The notes under the pieces are model-generated. The model had not been told where the DNA came from. It saw nothing but the letters and a program-made list of their open reading frames with translations, and ran no database searches. Source: Quercus robur (lineage: Eukaryota > Streptophyta > Magnoliopsida > Fagales > Fagaceae). Taken from it: 64,000 nucleotides of DNA. Positions within the stretch are counted from its first letter, which is position 1, and each line of letters begins with the position of its first letter. This document shows, piece after piece, positions 34,988-47,534 of the stretch. The stretch is from assembly GCF_932294415.1 (NCBI RefSeq), contig NC_065536.1, positions 50,592,354 to 50,656,353 of the forward strand, read 5' to 3'. Position numbers and translations under genes: made by a program.

Positions 34988-36795
34988 ATATATATATATA
35001 TATATATATAAGAATAATATTATGCATCTTATTGTATATTTTTAAGTGTATCCATGTATATGCATGGGGTTACAAGCTAGTTAGCATATAACTCATGCAA
35101 ACGCATGGATGCATTTAAAATTAAACATAATTTTTATTATAAAAATACATATAATTAGTCAAATTATAAATAAATAAAAAAAGTATGTAACACGTGCATA
35201 TGTATTGATACATTTAAAATTAAACACAATTTCTATCATAAAAATATAAATAATTAGTCAGATTTTTTTTAAGTAAATGTAATTAATCATATATTAAAAT
35301 TCTTACTCAAATTTAATACTACTTATAATCATTTTTTTTAATAAGATAGAATGTGCGGTGATCATTTAAAATTAAACATAATTTTATTATAAAAATATAT
35401 ATAATTAGTCAAATTATTAAAAAAAAAATAGCATGTAACGCGTGCATATGTATTGATACATTTAAAATTAAACACAATTTCTATCATAAGATAGAATGTG
35501 TGGTGATCAATAGCACCACTACTTATGATCTTTTTTTTTTCTAATTTTTAATAAGATGGAATGTGTGGTGATCTTTGTTGTGTGATGAGTTGTACTGAGT
35601 ATATGTGATTAGTTTTTTTTTTTTTTTTTTATATATATATATATATATAATTCATTAATATTAGATTCTTAGTATTTTGCATTTACTAACTCACTTGGCA
35701 CAAAAATTAAAAAATTTAAGTGAATAATTATGGTGTGGTCCCTACATAAATTTAGACACATGACTCAAAATTGGATTTTTTTTTTTTTTTGGGAGAAACA
35801 AAACATTTGGACCATTTCTAATTAGATACACTACACAAAATTGGATTCTAATTTCAAATACTAATTGAATTTTCTCCGAGCTTTATCTATTAATATAGAC
35901 TAGTATGTAACTCATGCTTATGTACAGGAATGAAGAACCGTAGTGGTGCTATTGGTATTAGCTTAGGTTATTAAACATATAGGACATAATTTGACCAATT
36001 CATTTGGAGGTACTAAAATAGTTTTTTCTAGCAATTTTCATGATATTGGTTATGCTAAATTTCTCATTATATTGCTATTACATCTATAATTTTGAAAATC
36101 ACTATCGGATCTACATATACAATATCAATTCACAATTATTATCTGTGAAAGTCTACTAAATACAATACAAAATAATAAATTGGTCAAATAATATCTCTTA
36201 AATTGAATGGAGATAAGTGTATGGGATCATTTAGCTCAATTACAGTTTGTTATGTTCAATATCTTCATATACAAATATCTGAATAGAAACTGTATAAAAA
36301 TATTCATTAGTTCAGAGCTAGAAAATATAATAACAAAATTCTAAACAATTAATTTTGTATGGAAAGCTAACAAAAGCAAAATCCAATTTTGATTCTAATT
36401 GAATTTTCTATAAACTATGGTTTAATATTTATCTATATAACCTAGTTAGTAATGGACCGTATATAGTCATGGTATATTACATAAATGACTTATAAATTTG
36501 AATTGTTTTTAATTATATAATTAGGTGTTTTATGATTTATTTATATTGGACTCCTCGTTTTCTATACTAAATTAACTTATTTGGCACAAAAATTAAAAAA
36601 AATTAGATTAGATGGGACACGTGTTACAGGATTAAACTTTAATTGAAATCCAATTTTTACACTGAATTAACTCACTTGGCACAAAAATTAAAGCTTAGAT
36701 TAGATGGGATACGTGTCACAAAATTAGACTTTAATTGAATTCCAATTAGAATTTCTCTCAACTTTACCTATTAATATATATATAATAGTAATAAA
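34988..36795. other. Composite AT-rich insert in copy 2
   Basis: Not present in copy 1. A 125-bp segment starting 'atttaaaattaaacataat' at about 35,109 recurs at about 35,363 (period 254). Words such as 'gatagaatgtg(c/t)ggtgatca' recur at 35,345 and 35,489. No coding capacity and no clear ends. It probably comprises several old non-autonomous elements. Confidence 0.5.
35109..35510. repeat. Local tandem duplication, period about 254
   Basis: Both copies run from 'atttaaaattaaacataat' through 'gtgcatatgtattgatac' to 'aacacaatttctatcata'. The second copy is directly followed by a second 'gatagaatgtgtggtgatca'. Confidence 0.8.
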
Positions 36796-37120
36796 AATAT
36801 TTATATTTAAATCACTTGAATAAGTACAAACTGATTTTTTTTTTTTTTTTTTTTTTTTGTCTACCCATAAAGCTTATGGATAGATTTTTAAGTTTTATTA
36901 ATATATAAATTTGAGATGATTGCTTTCCTCTGAGAGAGAGAACACTGCCATGACCATGAAAGTGGTGATCAAGATCAACCATGTTAATGCATCAATTTCA
37001 TCACATGTTTATTGCATATCATTGATTATCATGGAAGTCTTACTTGCACTTCCTTGAACTACAAACGAACACCTCAGTACCTCACTAATCACCAAAGTTT
37101 TTTTTTTTTTTTTTTAGATG

Positions 37121-37896
37121 TGTAAGGACTAAAATTGCATTGGTCCCAAAACCGGATTGGGCTCAAATGCTAATGACCCAAACAATAAATTTGTAGAGCG
37201 TAGATAGAAGAACTAGATTTATCCCAGAAGAAAAACGATTAGACTTAACGATTCAAGACGGTTTGACACAAATAAGCTTAGCAAACTCATCCTCGGAGCA
37301 AACTAAGTTATTTGTTTCATATGGTTATCTACCAGACAGAAATTGTACAAGAGTTCCAAAAAAATTCTTTCACTCAGTGCATTCTTCCATGTTATATACT
37401 GCAATCTTGGTGTCATCCTTACCACACACGTGTAGGTTAGATTCGGGGGATTTCTTCCTGTCCCATCCAACACTTCCTAGAACCATCAACCAGTAGTTGT
37501 AAGACTGCTTGATCACTGTTCAGGCATCACTTCCACATTAATACGGCCAGAGAGTTGGTTGAGAGGCAATTAATGCGGAGGTAGCAGCCTTTGAAGATAT
37601 TTGTTTTCCTTTCTTCTCTTATCCCTGATCCAATGTCCCTTCTTTAGTTGTGAGGTAACTCTGAAGTAAGTCCGTGATGACATGGCACTCAGATTTACCT
37701 TGGATACATACTGTCAAGAATACTTCTGTCCTCGGACGCCTGCTGGACCCATCTCACATTATCCCTACTCATCTCTTCATTTTATTCTCCTTATAGCCTT
37801 ATTTGGGCCTCCTCGGATATTCTAACGTCCTCGGATAGGGCCGCAGGCCCAGTTAATACCGCTTTAACAATAATTCCTAATTAATTGGCCCCCACA
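37121..37896. mobile_element. Solo LTR, family A, copy 2 (776 bp)
   Basis: Begins TGTAAGGACTAAAATTG and ends AATTGGCCCCCACA, flanked by the 5-bp duplication AGATG at 37116-37120 and 37897-37901. Copy 1 of the segmental duplication holds the empty site (near 28,626, 'atgagatgaaatgcc'). It is in inverted orientation relative to the solo LTR at 31,535 and in the same orientation as the one at 56,178. Confidence 0.93.
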
Positions 37897-38585
37897 AGAT
37901 GAAATTCCAATATTTATTGAGTAATTAGTTCATGAACTTACATTTAAATATGAAAATTTACAATTATGTTTTGAATTTGAGGATTTAAAATCAAATGGTT
38001 GAAGAATGATTGTTAATTGAAGTTATTAAATATAAAAGCAACAACATATTTTGTGTGGATTTAAACTTTCATGGTCATGGCAGTGTTCAACACTTTCACT
38101 TTCCCTTTGCATTCCAATCCAATAGTTGGTGCCAAGAGAAACAAGCCATGTTCCATGACAACATCAACCTTTATTTAAAGGACATGCCTTGAATCTTTAA
38201 TTAAATCATTGATGTTGATAAGAAAATCGAAAAGAACACTTGTCTACTTTCCTCCTGATGTTATTAAATATCATTAATATCATATCCCTAATACGCGCAA
38301 ATAATAAGAAATATAAACATATTTGAATTTTTTAAAATAATCTAATTAAAATTGAACGATAAAATAGATTGTAAAAGTAAAAGAGAAAAAATTATTTTCA
38401 ATTACATTGGCAAAAACACAATGTGGAAGACTAAGTTTTTATCCAAAAGTCCAAATTTAACAAAATATTAAAATAATTTCAAATAAATAGCAAAATTTAT
38501 GTTAAATTTATTGAATTTTATAGTAAGCCTTAATAGTAATCGTTTACTATTTTATTTTATTTTTAAAAGCAAAATCAAACTTCAT

Positions 38586-38993
38586 TCATTCAGAAATAGA
38601 TAGAGAATCCAAATACAAAGCCTCCAAGGCAGAAGGAGGTGACTCTTCCAACCATACTACATCATCTATGTGCTTAGCATGGCGAGCTAAGGAATGAGCA
38701 ACATTATTTGCACTTCGTCGGGTATATTTTATTTCCACATGCCTGAGACTCCCTACAATGCATCGAATGTCATCATATATATGGCCCAATCGCGATAAGT
38801 TGGCCCATGGTGATGCAATGGACTTCATAACATTGATGTTATCTCCTTCAATCACTAGCTCAGAAAAGCCAGCATCCACCGCGAACTCTAGAGCTTTACT
38901 ACACGCCAACACCTCTACCTCTTCGCTATCTGTCACCGCAGGGCCTTTTGATGATATCGCTACCATAACCTCTCCTTTGTTATTTTGAACCAC
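38586..38993 (-). pseudogene. LINE ORF2 fragment: C-terminal RNase H domain
   Basis: An open stretch of about 135 codons ending with the ORF2 stop. It shows the plant LINE RNase H pattern: a central VEVLACSKALEFAVDAGF helix followed by VIEGDNINVMKSI and a C-terminal ANNVAHSLARHA motif. It is the part of the element with the longest intact frame near its 3' end. The upstream frame is interrupted, so this is a fragment, not a functional gene. Confidence 0.85.
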
Positions 38994-40139
38994 TACTCCA
39001 ACTTCAAATGTTGTCCTATCTGCAAATATTGCTACATCGAAATTGAGTTTATAGATAGCTCGGTCAGGTTACTGCCACACCTGTGGCTATCCAGCTTACA
39101 CCAATACCTCCAATTGGGTTTGTGATCCTCAATACTTTTCAATATAGTCTTTAGCTCATGCATTAAGTCAAATAGGTTCTTGCATATTACTCCCATGTAC
39201 AACCGAGTTGCATTGGTTCCAAATCAACCAACATTGGACCAAAAAAAGTTCAAACTCTTCTGCATAAAGCTTAAACATCATAGTTGTGAACAACTACAGA
39301 ACATCCTAAGCCCCTCCGCATTACCATAGGGCATGAATTGCTGACTCTGGACATCGTTGACAGATACTGCAAGTGCCATCTTCAATAATTCGACGCCGAG
39401 CCAGATTGTCACGTGTTTGTAGTATATTCTAACATGCTCGCCACCCAAACCCCTTTATTTTGTTTGGCACATGAAGTTTCCAAATCTTTGCCTAGACTTG
39501 ATTACTTGATACCGAAACAAAACTTTCTCCCCCACAGCCCACCTCTTTCAGAAACATCCTCGTCGTATGGTAGCCCGATCTAACCGAATATATCCCATTC
39601 TTATTATACATCCACACCAGTACATCTTATACATACCTTCTGCTTAGGGGAATCCGTAGAATGGCCTCTGCATCAAACCTTTGGAAAGTCGAGCAAATCA
39701 AATCCCTATCCCACTAAAACGTTGTCTAGTCAATTAAGTTTGAGACCCGCCACTCCCACTCTTCATCATTTGGTGAAATAAGTACCTTGGTTGTTGGATG
39801 ACATGGAATCCACTTGTCTGAGAAAACCCAAATTGAAGTGCCATTGCCTACCCTCCAGCAACATCCCTTCCTTAAGATTAGCTGGGCTGCAAGTAAACAT
39901 TTCCACACATATGAACTGTTTGGACTATTAGAAGCTTCCAAGAAGCTACACCGAGAGAAATATTTTGCCTGAAAACGTTTACAAAGAAAAGACTCCTGAT
40001 CAAGCAATAACCTCCACCATTGTTTTGCCAACATTGCCAGATTGAAACTCTGAGTGTCCCTAAATCCCATTCCACCATATTTTTTTGGTTGCACCAATGA
40101 ATCCCAGCTCTTCCAATGAATCTTCTTTTCGTCTCCACA

Positions 40140-41379
40140 CTAACCCCACCAAAATCTTGCACACATCGCATTAAGCTCATCACAAAGTTTCACTAGTAAC
40201 TGAAAAACTCTCATCGTGTATGTGGGAATTGATTGGGCCACCACTTTTATTAACACCTCCTTGCCCGTTCTAGAAAGTAATCTCCCCTTCCATCCTTGTA
40301 TCTTCTTCCAAACCCTTTCTTTTAGAAAAGAAAAAGTTTGATATTTTGACTTGCCAATCAAAGTGGGCAACCCTAGATATGAGTGAAACTTTTCCACTTC
40401 CTTCACCCCTAATGCATTTGCAATACAGTCTCTTTGTGCACCTGTAGTATTGTTGTTGAAGAAAACTGATGACTTGTCCAAATTGATGCATTGCCCTGAT
40501 GTTGTTGCATACAATTGTAGAGCATCAGTAATCACCTGCACTTCTTCCTAATTAGCTTGACAAAACAAAAGGGAATTATCAGCAAACATTAAATTCGATA
40601 TTCTAGGTGCTATTCGACAAATGGAGACTTCATGAAGTCTTCCATCCTCCTCTGCCTTCACTAGAAGTGATGTGAAACCCTCTGCACATAAGAGAAACAA
40701 GTAAGGAGATAGAAGGTCTCCTTGATGGAGCCCTCTAGATGGCAAAATATTACCATATGCCTTACCATTGATGCGAAACGAGAATGAGGGATGGTTACAC
40801 AACTCATGACATGATTAATCCACACACCCAGTAAACCCAACTTGATCATCATGCCCTTGATGAAGGGTCACTCAACCCTATCATAGGCCTTACTAACATC
40901 AAGCTTCAAGGCCAGAGCTCCTTTTTTGCCTTTTTTCCTACAATGCATGGCATGCAAAGTTTCATAGGCCACAAGAACATTATCAGTAATAAGGCGGCCT
41001 GGGACAAAGCACTTTGGGTGGGTGAGATCAACTGAGGCAAAATTAGCTTCATTCTATTAGCCAACACTTTTGATATTATTTTATAAATGACATTACATAG
41101 GCGAATTGGTCTATAGTCTGACATTTTCTCCGGAAATTTAACTTTAGGGATGAGAACAATATGAGTATAATTAATATCAGGTACCATATTACTAGAGTTC
41201 AAAAAATCCAACACAACATTAATCACATCATTACCGACAATATGCCAAAATTTTTGATAGAAGAGAGTATTCATACCATCAGGTCCAGGAGCCTTGGTTG
41301 GTCCCATTTGGAACAACGCTGCCTTAATTTCTTCAGCACTAAATTTATTGATCAAAACTTCCTGCATATCTGAATTCAT
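40140..41379 (-). pseudogene. LINE ORF2 fragment: reverse transcriptase
   Basis: Three partly overlapping frames together cover the reverse transcriptase of an L1-type ORF2: GPTKAPGPDGMNTLFYQKFW and [22 protein letters not shown] (41,379-40,906), then RGLHQGDLLSPYLFLLCAEG (40,802-40,548), then the region downstream of the active site. The active-site motif reads FADN instead of FADD (Asn codon at 40575-40577), a change that removes one of the catalytic aspartates. Frameshifts near 40,850-40,920 and a stop near 40,548 break the frame. Confidence 0.88.
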
Positions 41380-42179
41380 TTGTGAGGGATTGCATTGAGA
41401 AATTCTTCCAACTGGTCACATGTACCTGCCTTGAATATATCATCAAAATAATTTGTTGCTAAATCCGCTACATCTTCTATTTGATCAACCCACACACCTT
41501 GTTGGTCTTTTATGCCCTGAATAAAATTCCTTCATTGCCATTGTGAGGCTTTCGAATGAAAGAATTTTGTATTCTTATCTCCATATTTCAACCAAGGCAG
41601 TTGAGAGCGTTGAGTCCAGTATATCTCTTGTTTAAGAAGAAGATCATCAAGTTGTTTGCTTGCTACCAAAAACGCAGCCCTGTTTGCCTACGTAGGCTCA
41701 CTGGAATTCAATGCTTCTAAGAGTTTCTGCAATCTCTTAATCTCGGCTACCTAAGGATGTGTTTTGCTAGAGCCCCTTGCTTGCAAATCTGCCCCACAAA
41801 TCTCAATTCAGTCTTTGGTACTAGCTAAAGGTGAACTCTTGTCCCTAGTTTTGGCCCATGCCTCTCCAATAATTGCTTTACATTCATCCCACAATAACTA
41901 TGCTTCTTCAAACTTGAAGCCTCATGCCACCCTCCCTTTAAAACACCTATCTGGTTCGGACTGTAACAAAAGTGGTAAATGGTCCGATGCATGGGAAAAC
42001 AAATGATTCATAAAAATTACCGAGAACTTTTCTTTCTATTCCCTGTTAGCTACAATTCTATCCAATCTCTCTCTGGTGTTTGCTATCCCTAGTCACTTGT
42101 TATTCCAAATGAACTTGTAGCCATGAAACCCCAAGTTGGCTAGGTTGCATTCATCCAGAGCTACCCGGAAATCCTCCAT

Positions 42180-42584
42180 CTATTTAACTTGTGGTGGGTG
42201 CTTGCTCAACTTCTCTAATGAGTGTAGAAACACATTAAAGTCCCTAATACAGCACCATGGTCCATCTACAAAAGAAGACAGATGTTTCAAAAGAGCCCAT
42301 GATTTATATTTTTGACGTGCTTCCGGCCAACCATAGAAACCCGTTAAGAACCATTCAAACCCATCATCCTCTACCACCTTTGCCAAAATATGATTTTCTG
42401 TGTAGTTTATTACCTCTAATTGCACCTTAGCTTTCCAAATTAGTGCTAAACCCCCTCCAATATTAGGCTTTTTAACAATTAGCTTGTTTGGAAAAGGAAG
42501 TTCACTACAATGTTTCTGAAAACCATCTCTATCGAGTCTTGTTTTCATAAGGAAACATACAATGGGAGCTTGATCCCTCACCAA
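42180..42584 (-). pseudogene. LINE ORF2 fragment: apurinic-type endonuclease
   Basis: An open stretch of about 134 codons with features of the L1 endonuclease: NIGGGLALIWK, FLTGFYGWPEARQKYKSW, and a degenerate GDFN motif reading IRDFNV. It is followed at once by a stop. The domain lies upstream of the reverse transcriptase on the same strand, as expected for ORF2. Confidence 0.85.
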
Positions 42585-42599
42585 GTCGTGAAAGCTTCA

Positions 42600-43972
42600 T
42601 ACTGTCCAACGGTTCTCAAGCCCTTAGCAGTTCCAACTTAACAACCTCATTGTGCTTGGCAAGGGTGCTTAAACACCCCCGTCGTTTCATCTAAATGGGA
42701 ATCATTGCCATGTTTACCACATTTCCTAGCATAGCCCTCCTCCTCCTTTTTTGTATCGTGTAGCAACCCCTGTGAAACTCTTTTGCCTAGAATGGACTTA
42801 GCTCCTTCTTTAATAAAATCCACGGGCCCATAGTCCATGCGAGTAAGCTTGGTCCATGTACGTTTTTTCTCCAAGACTTAAGGCTTATTATCTCCAATTT
42901 TATTTTGCACTTGATTCGGAGCATCTCGTGTCAACCTTATTTGAATTTGAAATCTCATTAACCGACATGAGCCAGCCCACCCATTCCATCTCTGTTACCT
43001 CAACCCTAGAAGATCCCGAATTAACATACACCTTTTCTAGAGTAATCCCTGAAATTTCATAATTGCCTTCCATATGTTTCTCACTTCGAACCCTAGGGTT
43101 TACATTGGCTTGATCGTCATCAACTGCCGTCTCAACTTGACTGCTTGCTTGCTTGGTCGTTCATCCCCTTTTCTTTCCTTGTGTGGACTGTCTTTTCTGT
43201 CCGAGTCCTCCTGAGGAGGAAAGCGTGCACGACTCCCATTAGCTTTCAGCCAATCACCGTATTGGCAAGCATCATTAACGCCTTTCTTGGTTAATGCAAA
43301 GAATCGAGCACAGTGTTTGAGATCATGTCCAAGTAACCCACAAGAATGGCAAACATGGACAGCCTTTCGTACTTAAACTTGACCCCATGTGCTCTATCCA
43401 TCTGATCCAGCCAAGAAAACTCCTCTATGAATAGGCTTAGCAATCGGAATAGTCACCTTAACTCGAATAAAGAAGTTCGGACCCTCTTGTTTTTGTATTC
43501 TCTCAACCTCTTCCACCACCCCTAAACAATTACTCACCTCTGCTTTAACTTTTGGGGAGGCCATGTCAAAAGGTGCTCCCTATATTTGTATCCACAGAGA
43601 AACTGAATCAAACTGGACATTACTCACAGACATATCCGACTTCCACTTAATCAACATCAGAACCTGATTATCAAAAGTCCATGGTCCACCTCTAAGAATC
43701 CGATCCATATCAAATTCCTATTGAATCTTGAATTGGAAAAGATTTAACCCAACTTCCACTATTTGTACTCAGTTCTCCAATCCCCACACTTTCTTCAGTA
43801 TATTCTGTGCAGCTCATTTGTTGAAAGGTTTACATGTAAGAAATTTTCCAATCAAGCTCTGAGAACAACTTTCAATCTCTTCCTTCCTTCCTTCATTCGA
43901 AATAGATATGACTTCTTCCTCGTTAGTGACCAGTTTCATGTTTTCCAAGATGTTGGTCACGTCGTTAGCCAT
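42600..43972 (-). pseudogene. LINE ORF1 (nucleic-acid-binding protein), interrupted
   Basis: Starts at the ATG 43970-43972 and runs 52 codons to an in-frame TGA at 43814-43816; the same frame then continues with LINE-like sequence, indicating a nonsense mutation. Further in, a C-X2-C-X4-H-X4-C zinc knuckle is encoded at about 43310-43351. The layout matches plant L1 ORF1 proteins (DUF4283 followed by a CCHC zinc knuckle). Additional stops follow. In intact elements this protein coats the LINE RNA. Confidence 0.8.
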
Positions 43973-44537
43973 AATTCAAGGACACAGAACCAAATAAAAT
44001 AAAAGTCAAACCCCTAGTTGAACTAAGGGAGGGAAAACCTTGTATAGTAACGAGAGAGAGAGCTCCTACTAGCGAGGAGAGAAAAAAGTTTAATGTAATG
44101 GTTTACTATTTTAAAGTTATCAAAACTTTAGAAGTAAATTAAACTATGTTAATAATTTTATTGCACATATTGTAATGCCACATGACAAAAGCATGTTATA
44201 CGATGTATATATTGTATGGACACTTTTTATAATGAATCTTCTTTTTAATTGCTAGGAATGTATGGTAATAAACTTTTAATCAAAATAATAATCTTAAACT
44301 TTTCAAATTTTGACCATAAATTTCCACTTAGACCATAAATTTCCACTTAGTCCATAATATTAATATTTTGAATATAATTATGGCACTTTACATGATAAAA
44401 GCATATGTTGTATGACATGCAACACTTTTGTTAAACCATTTGGCACAGCCACAACACGTGAAACTCAACTTTTATGATAAACTCTCTTTCAATTTTGTAA
44501 GAAACATTTGTTGACAGGAACATTTGGCAATTTTTAT

Positions 44538-44721
44538 TGAATAATACTAGAGATACAAATTATTTTACAAAAAATTTTACAAACTGGTGACGTGGTGAAT
44601 GATTATTGGTAAATGAAAAAGTGATATTAATGGTGGGGTTTAGATGAAAACTAATAAAAAATTGGTCACATCAACATTTTGTAAAAATGTTGTAAAATAG
44701 TTTGTACTTGTAGCATTACTT
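44538..44721. mobile_element. Small inverted-repeat element (MITE) in copy 2
   Basis: A 184-bp insertion absent from copy 1 (near 30,748). It is flanked by ATTTTTAT at 44530-44537 and 44722-44729, an 8-bp duplication in low-complexity DNA. The ends are related inverted repeats containing 'gtacaaactattttacaa' and its counterpart. The 8-bp duplication suggests a hAT type, but this is weak. Confidence 0.6.
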
Positions 44722-44989
44722 ATTTTTATTTATAATAATTTTGATGTAAACTATAGAAAATTAAATTTCATTAAATGTAAATTATGTCAATAATTCTAAT
44801 GTGCTTAGTATGCCATATCACACAAGTTCATGATACAACATGTTTCACTTAGATTGAAGCACTTGGCTCAATAATGATATATGATTTATTACAAATTGTA
44901 GATCATGTGTAACATGAAATATATTTATTAAAAAAAAATAGTGATTTTATTTATCAAACAATGCACCCCAAATTATAGACAATCATCTA

Positions 44990-45182
44990 AAGGTCTGTTT
45001 GGATACCCTTTTTTTACTAAAAATTGAAAACTTATTGTTGAAAACATTGTAGCAAAATATTAATTAAAAGACAAAACACTGTTCACTTGCTACTGTTCAT
45101 GCATTTTTGTGTTTTGGCTGGTCCATGAACAGTGTCATGGAACCAGCCAAAAACGCAAACACATTGCTAAACAAACACACAC
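44990..45182. mobile_element. Tourist-like MITE in copy 2
   Basis: An insertion of about 193 bp absent from copy 1 (near 31,050, where 'caatcatttatttataaacc' is continuous). It starts near GGTCTGTTTGGATAC and ends AACAAACACACAC, followed by TTA; a CTA at the left may be a mutated TTA. It shares short words with the MITE at 27,406, such as 'tgtagcaaaat' and the 'cagtg' region, so the two are probably the same family. Confidence 0.65.
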
Positions 45183-45918
45183 TTATTTATAAACCACGGA
45201 AAACGTACTTGTTTATGTTATGGCATTAAAAAAAATCACTCTTATGCACTTTTATGAGTTTTATCTACTAGGGACTCAAGGGTGTTTTCTTACAAATTCT
45301 ATAATTTATAGACAAATAATTAAATTTAAAGTAGTTGATTACATCATTTTTATTTATTTATTTATAGGATTAAGTCATCCCATAAAATAATGATTAGTTT
45401 CATTAAAAGTATTTTCATCTTTACTGCTCTTTCTCTATATTAAATATGTATAGATATGAGTTAAAGTTAAACATTGCATAGTTCTTATATTAAATATTAC
45501 ACCTCCTAATTTTCATGTTATTTAGTTAGATTTCATTGTCTCATCACACTCTTCATGTTTAGTTTTCAAAATATTTGATATTTTTTTTAATTTTGATATT
45601 ATATTATAGAAAAAAAAAACATAAATTTGTGAATTTTATGGTAAATAACATGAAAATTGATAAGTATGTTAACCACAAAAATAAAGTATAATCCAATAGT
45701 AGAATTTTATTACATTAGTGAATTAAAAAGTTATTAACTTATTTTATGTAATATAACATTAATTATGCAAATTAAAAATTACAATAATTTTCAATTCATA
45801 ACCTAAAAAACAACATAAAAATTAATATCATATAATATATAAGCAAGGCACTAAATTTTGTTATGTTAAAAACCTTGTAATAATAAGAAAAAAAAAAGGG
45901 TTTTACTAATGTATACTC

Positions 45919-46033
45919 TTAGGGCATATATTAATAAATTATTTTAGGAAATTTTATATGAAAAGATGTGACTAACTTTTTTACAACTTTTTCATAAAAA
46001 ATTCTTAAAATTGATTATTAATATATGCCCTAA
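45919..46033. repeat. Inverted-repeat element with perfect 19-bp ends
   Basis: The left end TTAGGGCATATATTAATAA is the exact reverse complement of the right end at 46,015-46,033. The intervening 77 bp is AT-rich. It may be a small MITE ending in TTA/TAA, and it lies exactly where homology between the two duplicated copies stops. Confidence 0.7.
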
Positions 46034-47449
46034 CATGATCCCAAAAAAAATGGGATACAGTATAATAAAAACCTCCACAATTAAAATAAATAGGTTTCAA
46101 CAATTGTCTCGCGGCCAAAACATCAAGAACCAAAGTCCTCACCAAGTATATCTTAAATAACTACGTGCCAATCCAAGGACACTTTTTTCAAAATCACAAA
46201 GAGCAAGATGAATACTATGCTATTGTAATCTAGAGATGACAATTGAGTATGATGGGGTCGGATTAAGTGTGCTTCACCCCGTCTTACTCAAAGCAGGGAA
46301 AACCAATGGAAGGTGGGTGCGAGATAGGATAGGGTCGGGGTAGGTTAGAGAGGTATTTTTCCATTCCTTACAAGCTTATTAAGCTACCTTCAACATCAAT
46401 GAGGCCAAAAGCCTTGTAGATCAATTAGTTGACACGTCCAGGTGTTTCGAACAAAGACGTCTATGGTTCAAATTTCTCACCTCTAACTATAGAATTATAA
46501 AAGTAAAATAAAGTAAAGTTTCGACATTAATAAGATAGAGATGAAAAACAAAAGGAGGAACAATCATAAAAGTGCTAAAAGAGAAATAAAACAAGTGTTT
46601 TAAGAAATGCTAATAGAATAATTTAACATTTTGCTTATAAATAGGATGTCTAAAAAAAAAAAAAAAAAAAAAAGAAAGATAGAAAGAAAAAAAAGAAAAA
46701 GAAAGAAGATAACTTTTATATACACACACATTCGGGGCCGCTCATCACCTATCCAAGGCGAGAAAAACCAACACAGCGCAAAGTGGGTTATGTGGGGTGG
46801 AGAAGAGTTTCTTAGTTTCCTTTTCATTCTTTTTTTTCAATCCCACATACATTTCTGTAGTCACCAAAAACAAAACTGACAATTACCTTTTCTTACATTG
46901 AGTATAAAAATAATTAAGTTTAGAATGATAAAATCTTCACAATTTTTTTCATAACTGTGTTGAGGTTGCATTATATGAGGTGGTGTCATTATTAGGCTCA
47001 TGTGATAGTAATATTACTATCACTTACAATAGTTACGAAAAATTTATGCCACTAATATTACCAAAAAAAAAAAAAAACTAATATTTCAAAGAAGTAACGT
47101 GGCATAAGCACATCACACAATACCACATTTTTATGAGAACAACCAGTTATAGTCTTATAGATGATAAAAATAATTAAAAAATATATTGAAAATTTTTAAA
47201 AAAAATTAATGAAACTTTTGATGGTAAAGTTTAGAACCCATTTTTTTTTTTTTTTTTTTTTTTTCCTGAAAGAACAAAGTTTAGAACATTGGTAATAGAG
47301 CTTTTGTTAAAACAAAGACTAGATTACACTTTTAACCCTTAAAGATAAGTTTGGGTTATTTCCATTTTGGTCCCTTAAGTTTGAAAATTTTTACTTGGTC
47401 CACTAAGTTGGATTCTGTTTTCATTTTTGTTTGAAATCTCTCTTGTATC
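46034..47449. other. Intergenic region
   Basis: No gene was recognised. A weak tRNA-like stretch at about 46,405-46,490 contains a Pol III B-box-like GGTTCAAATTTC, with no flanking duplication found. A long A-run lies at 46,653-46,673 and T-runs near 47,241. Confidence 0.45.
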
Positions 47450-47534
47450 CTAGATTTCAATCTCTCAGCTTTTACCTAGTTATAAAATATTAGTAGTAAC
47501 TCTAGTAAGAAAACTAACGTCAATATCATAGCAA

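Larger units (their letters stand above)
38555..44094 (-). mobile_element. L1-type LINE, full-length but decayed
   Basis: About 5.5 kb, inserted on the minus strand within the segmental duplication copy. A 19-bp target duplication 'gtaatNgtttactatttta' flanks it at 38536-38554 and 44095-44113 with one mismatch, and copy 1 has the single site near 30,296. The left end is the 3' end of the element (A-rich, TAAAATAAAA on the minus strand). In order along the minus strand: ORF1 with a zinc knuckle, endonuclease, reverse transcriptase, and terminal RNase H. Many stops and frameshifts interrupt the frames, so it cannot move by itself. Confidence 0.92.
32722..45950. repeat. Tandem segmental duplication, copy 2 (expanded by insertions)
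   Basis: Collinear with 27,100-32,640. It has been enlarged to about 13 kb by a composite insert at about 33,608-36,795 (including a Copia-type solo LTR), a solo LTR at 37,121-37,896, an L1-type LINE at 38,555-44,094, and two MITEs at 44,538-44,721 and 44,990-45,182. It lacks the three copy-1 insertions. The (AT)n run at 33,608-33,641 marks the left edge of the composite insert. Confidence 0.88.

Noticed and set aside
35880..36800. Helitron-like wording ('actagtatgtaactcatgc')
   Set aside because: Neither a 5' TC nor a 3' hairpin plus CTRR could be paired to define an element.
37263..37496. 77-codon plus-strand frame
   Set aside because: It lies entirely inside a solo LTR with a target duplication and has no domain.
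46405..46490. Possible tRNA-derived SINE or tRNA relic with GGTTCAAATTTC
   Set aside because: The A box is poor and there is no poly-A tail or target duplication, so it is not called as an element.
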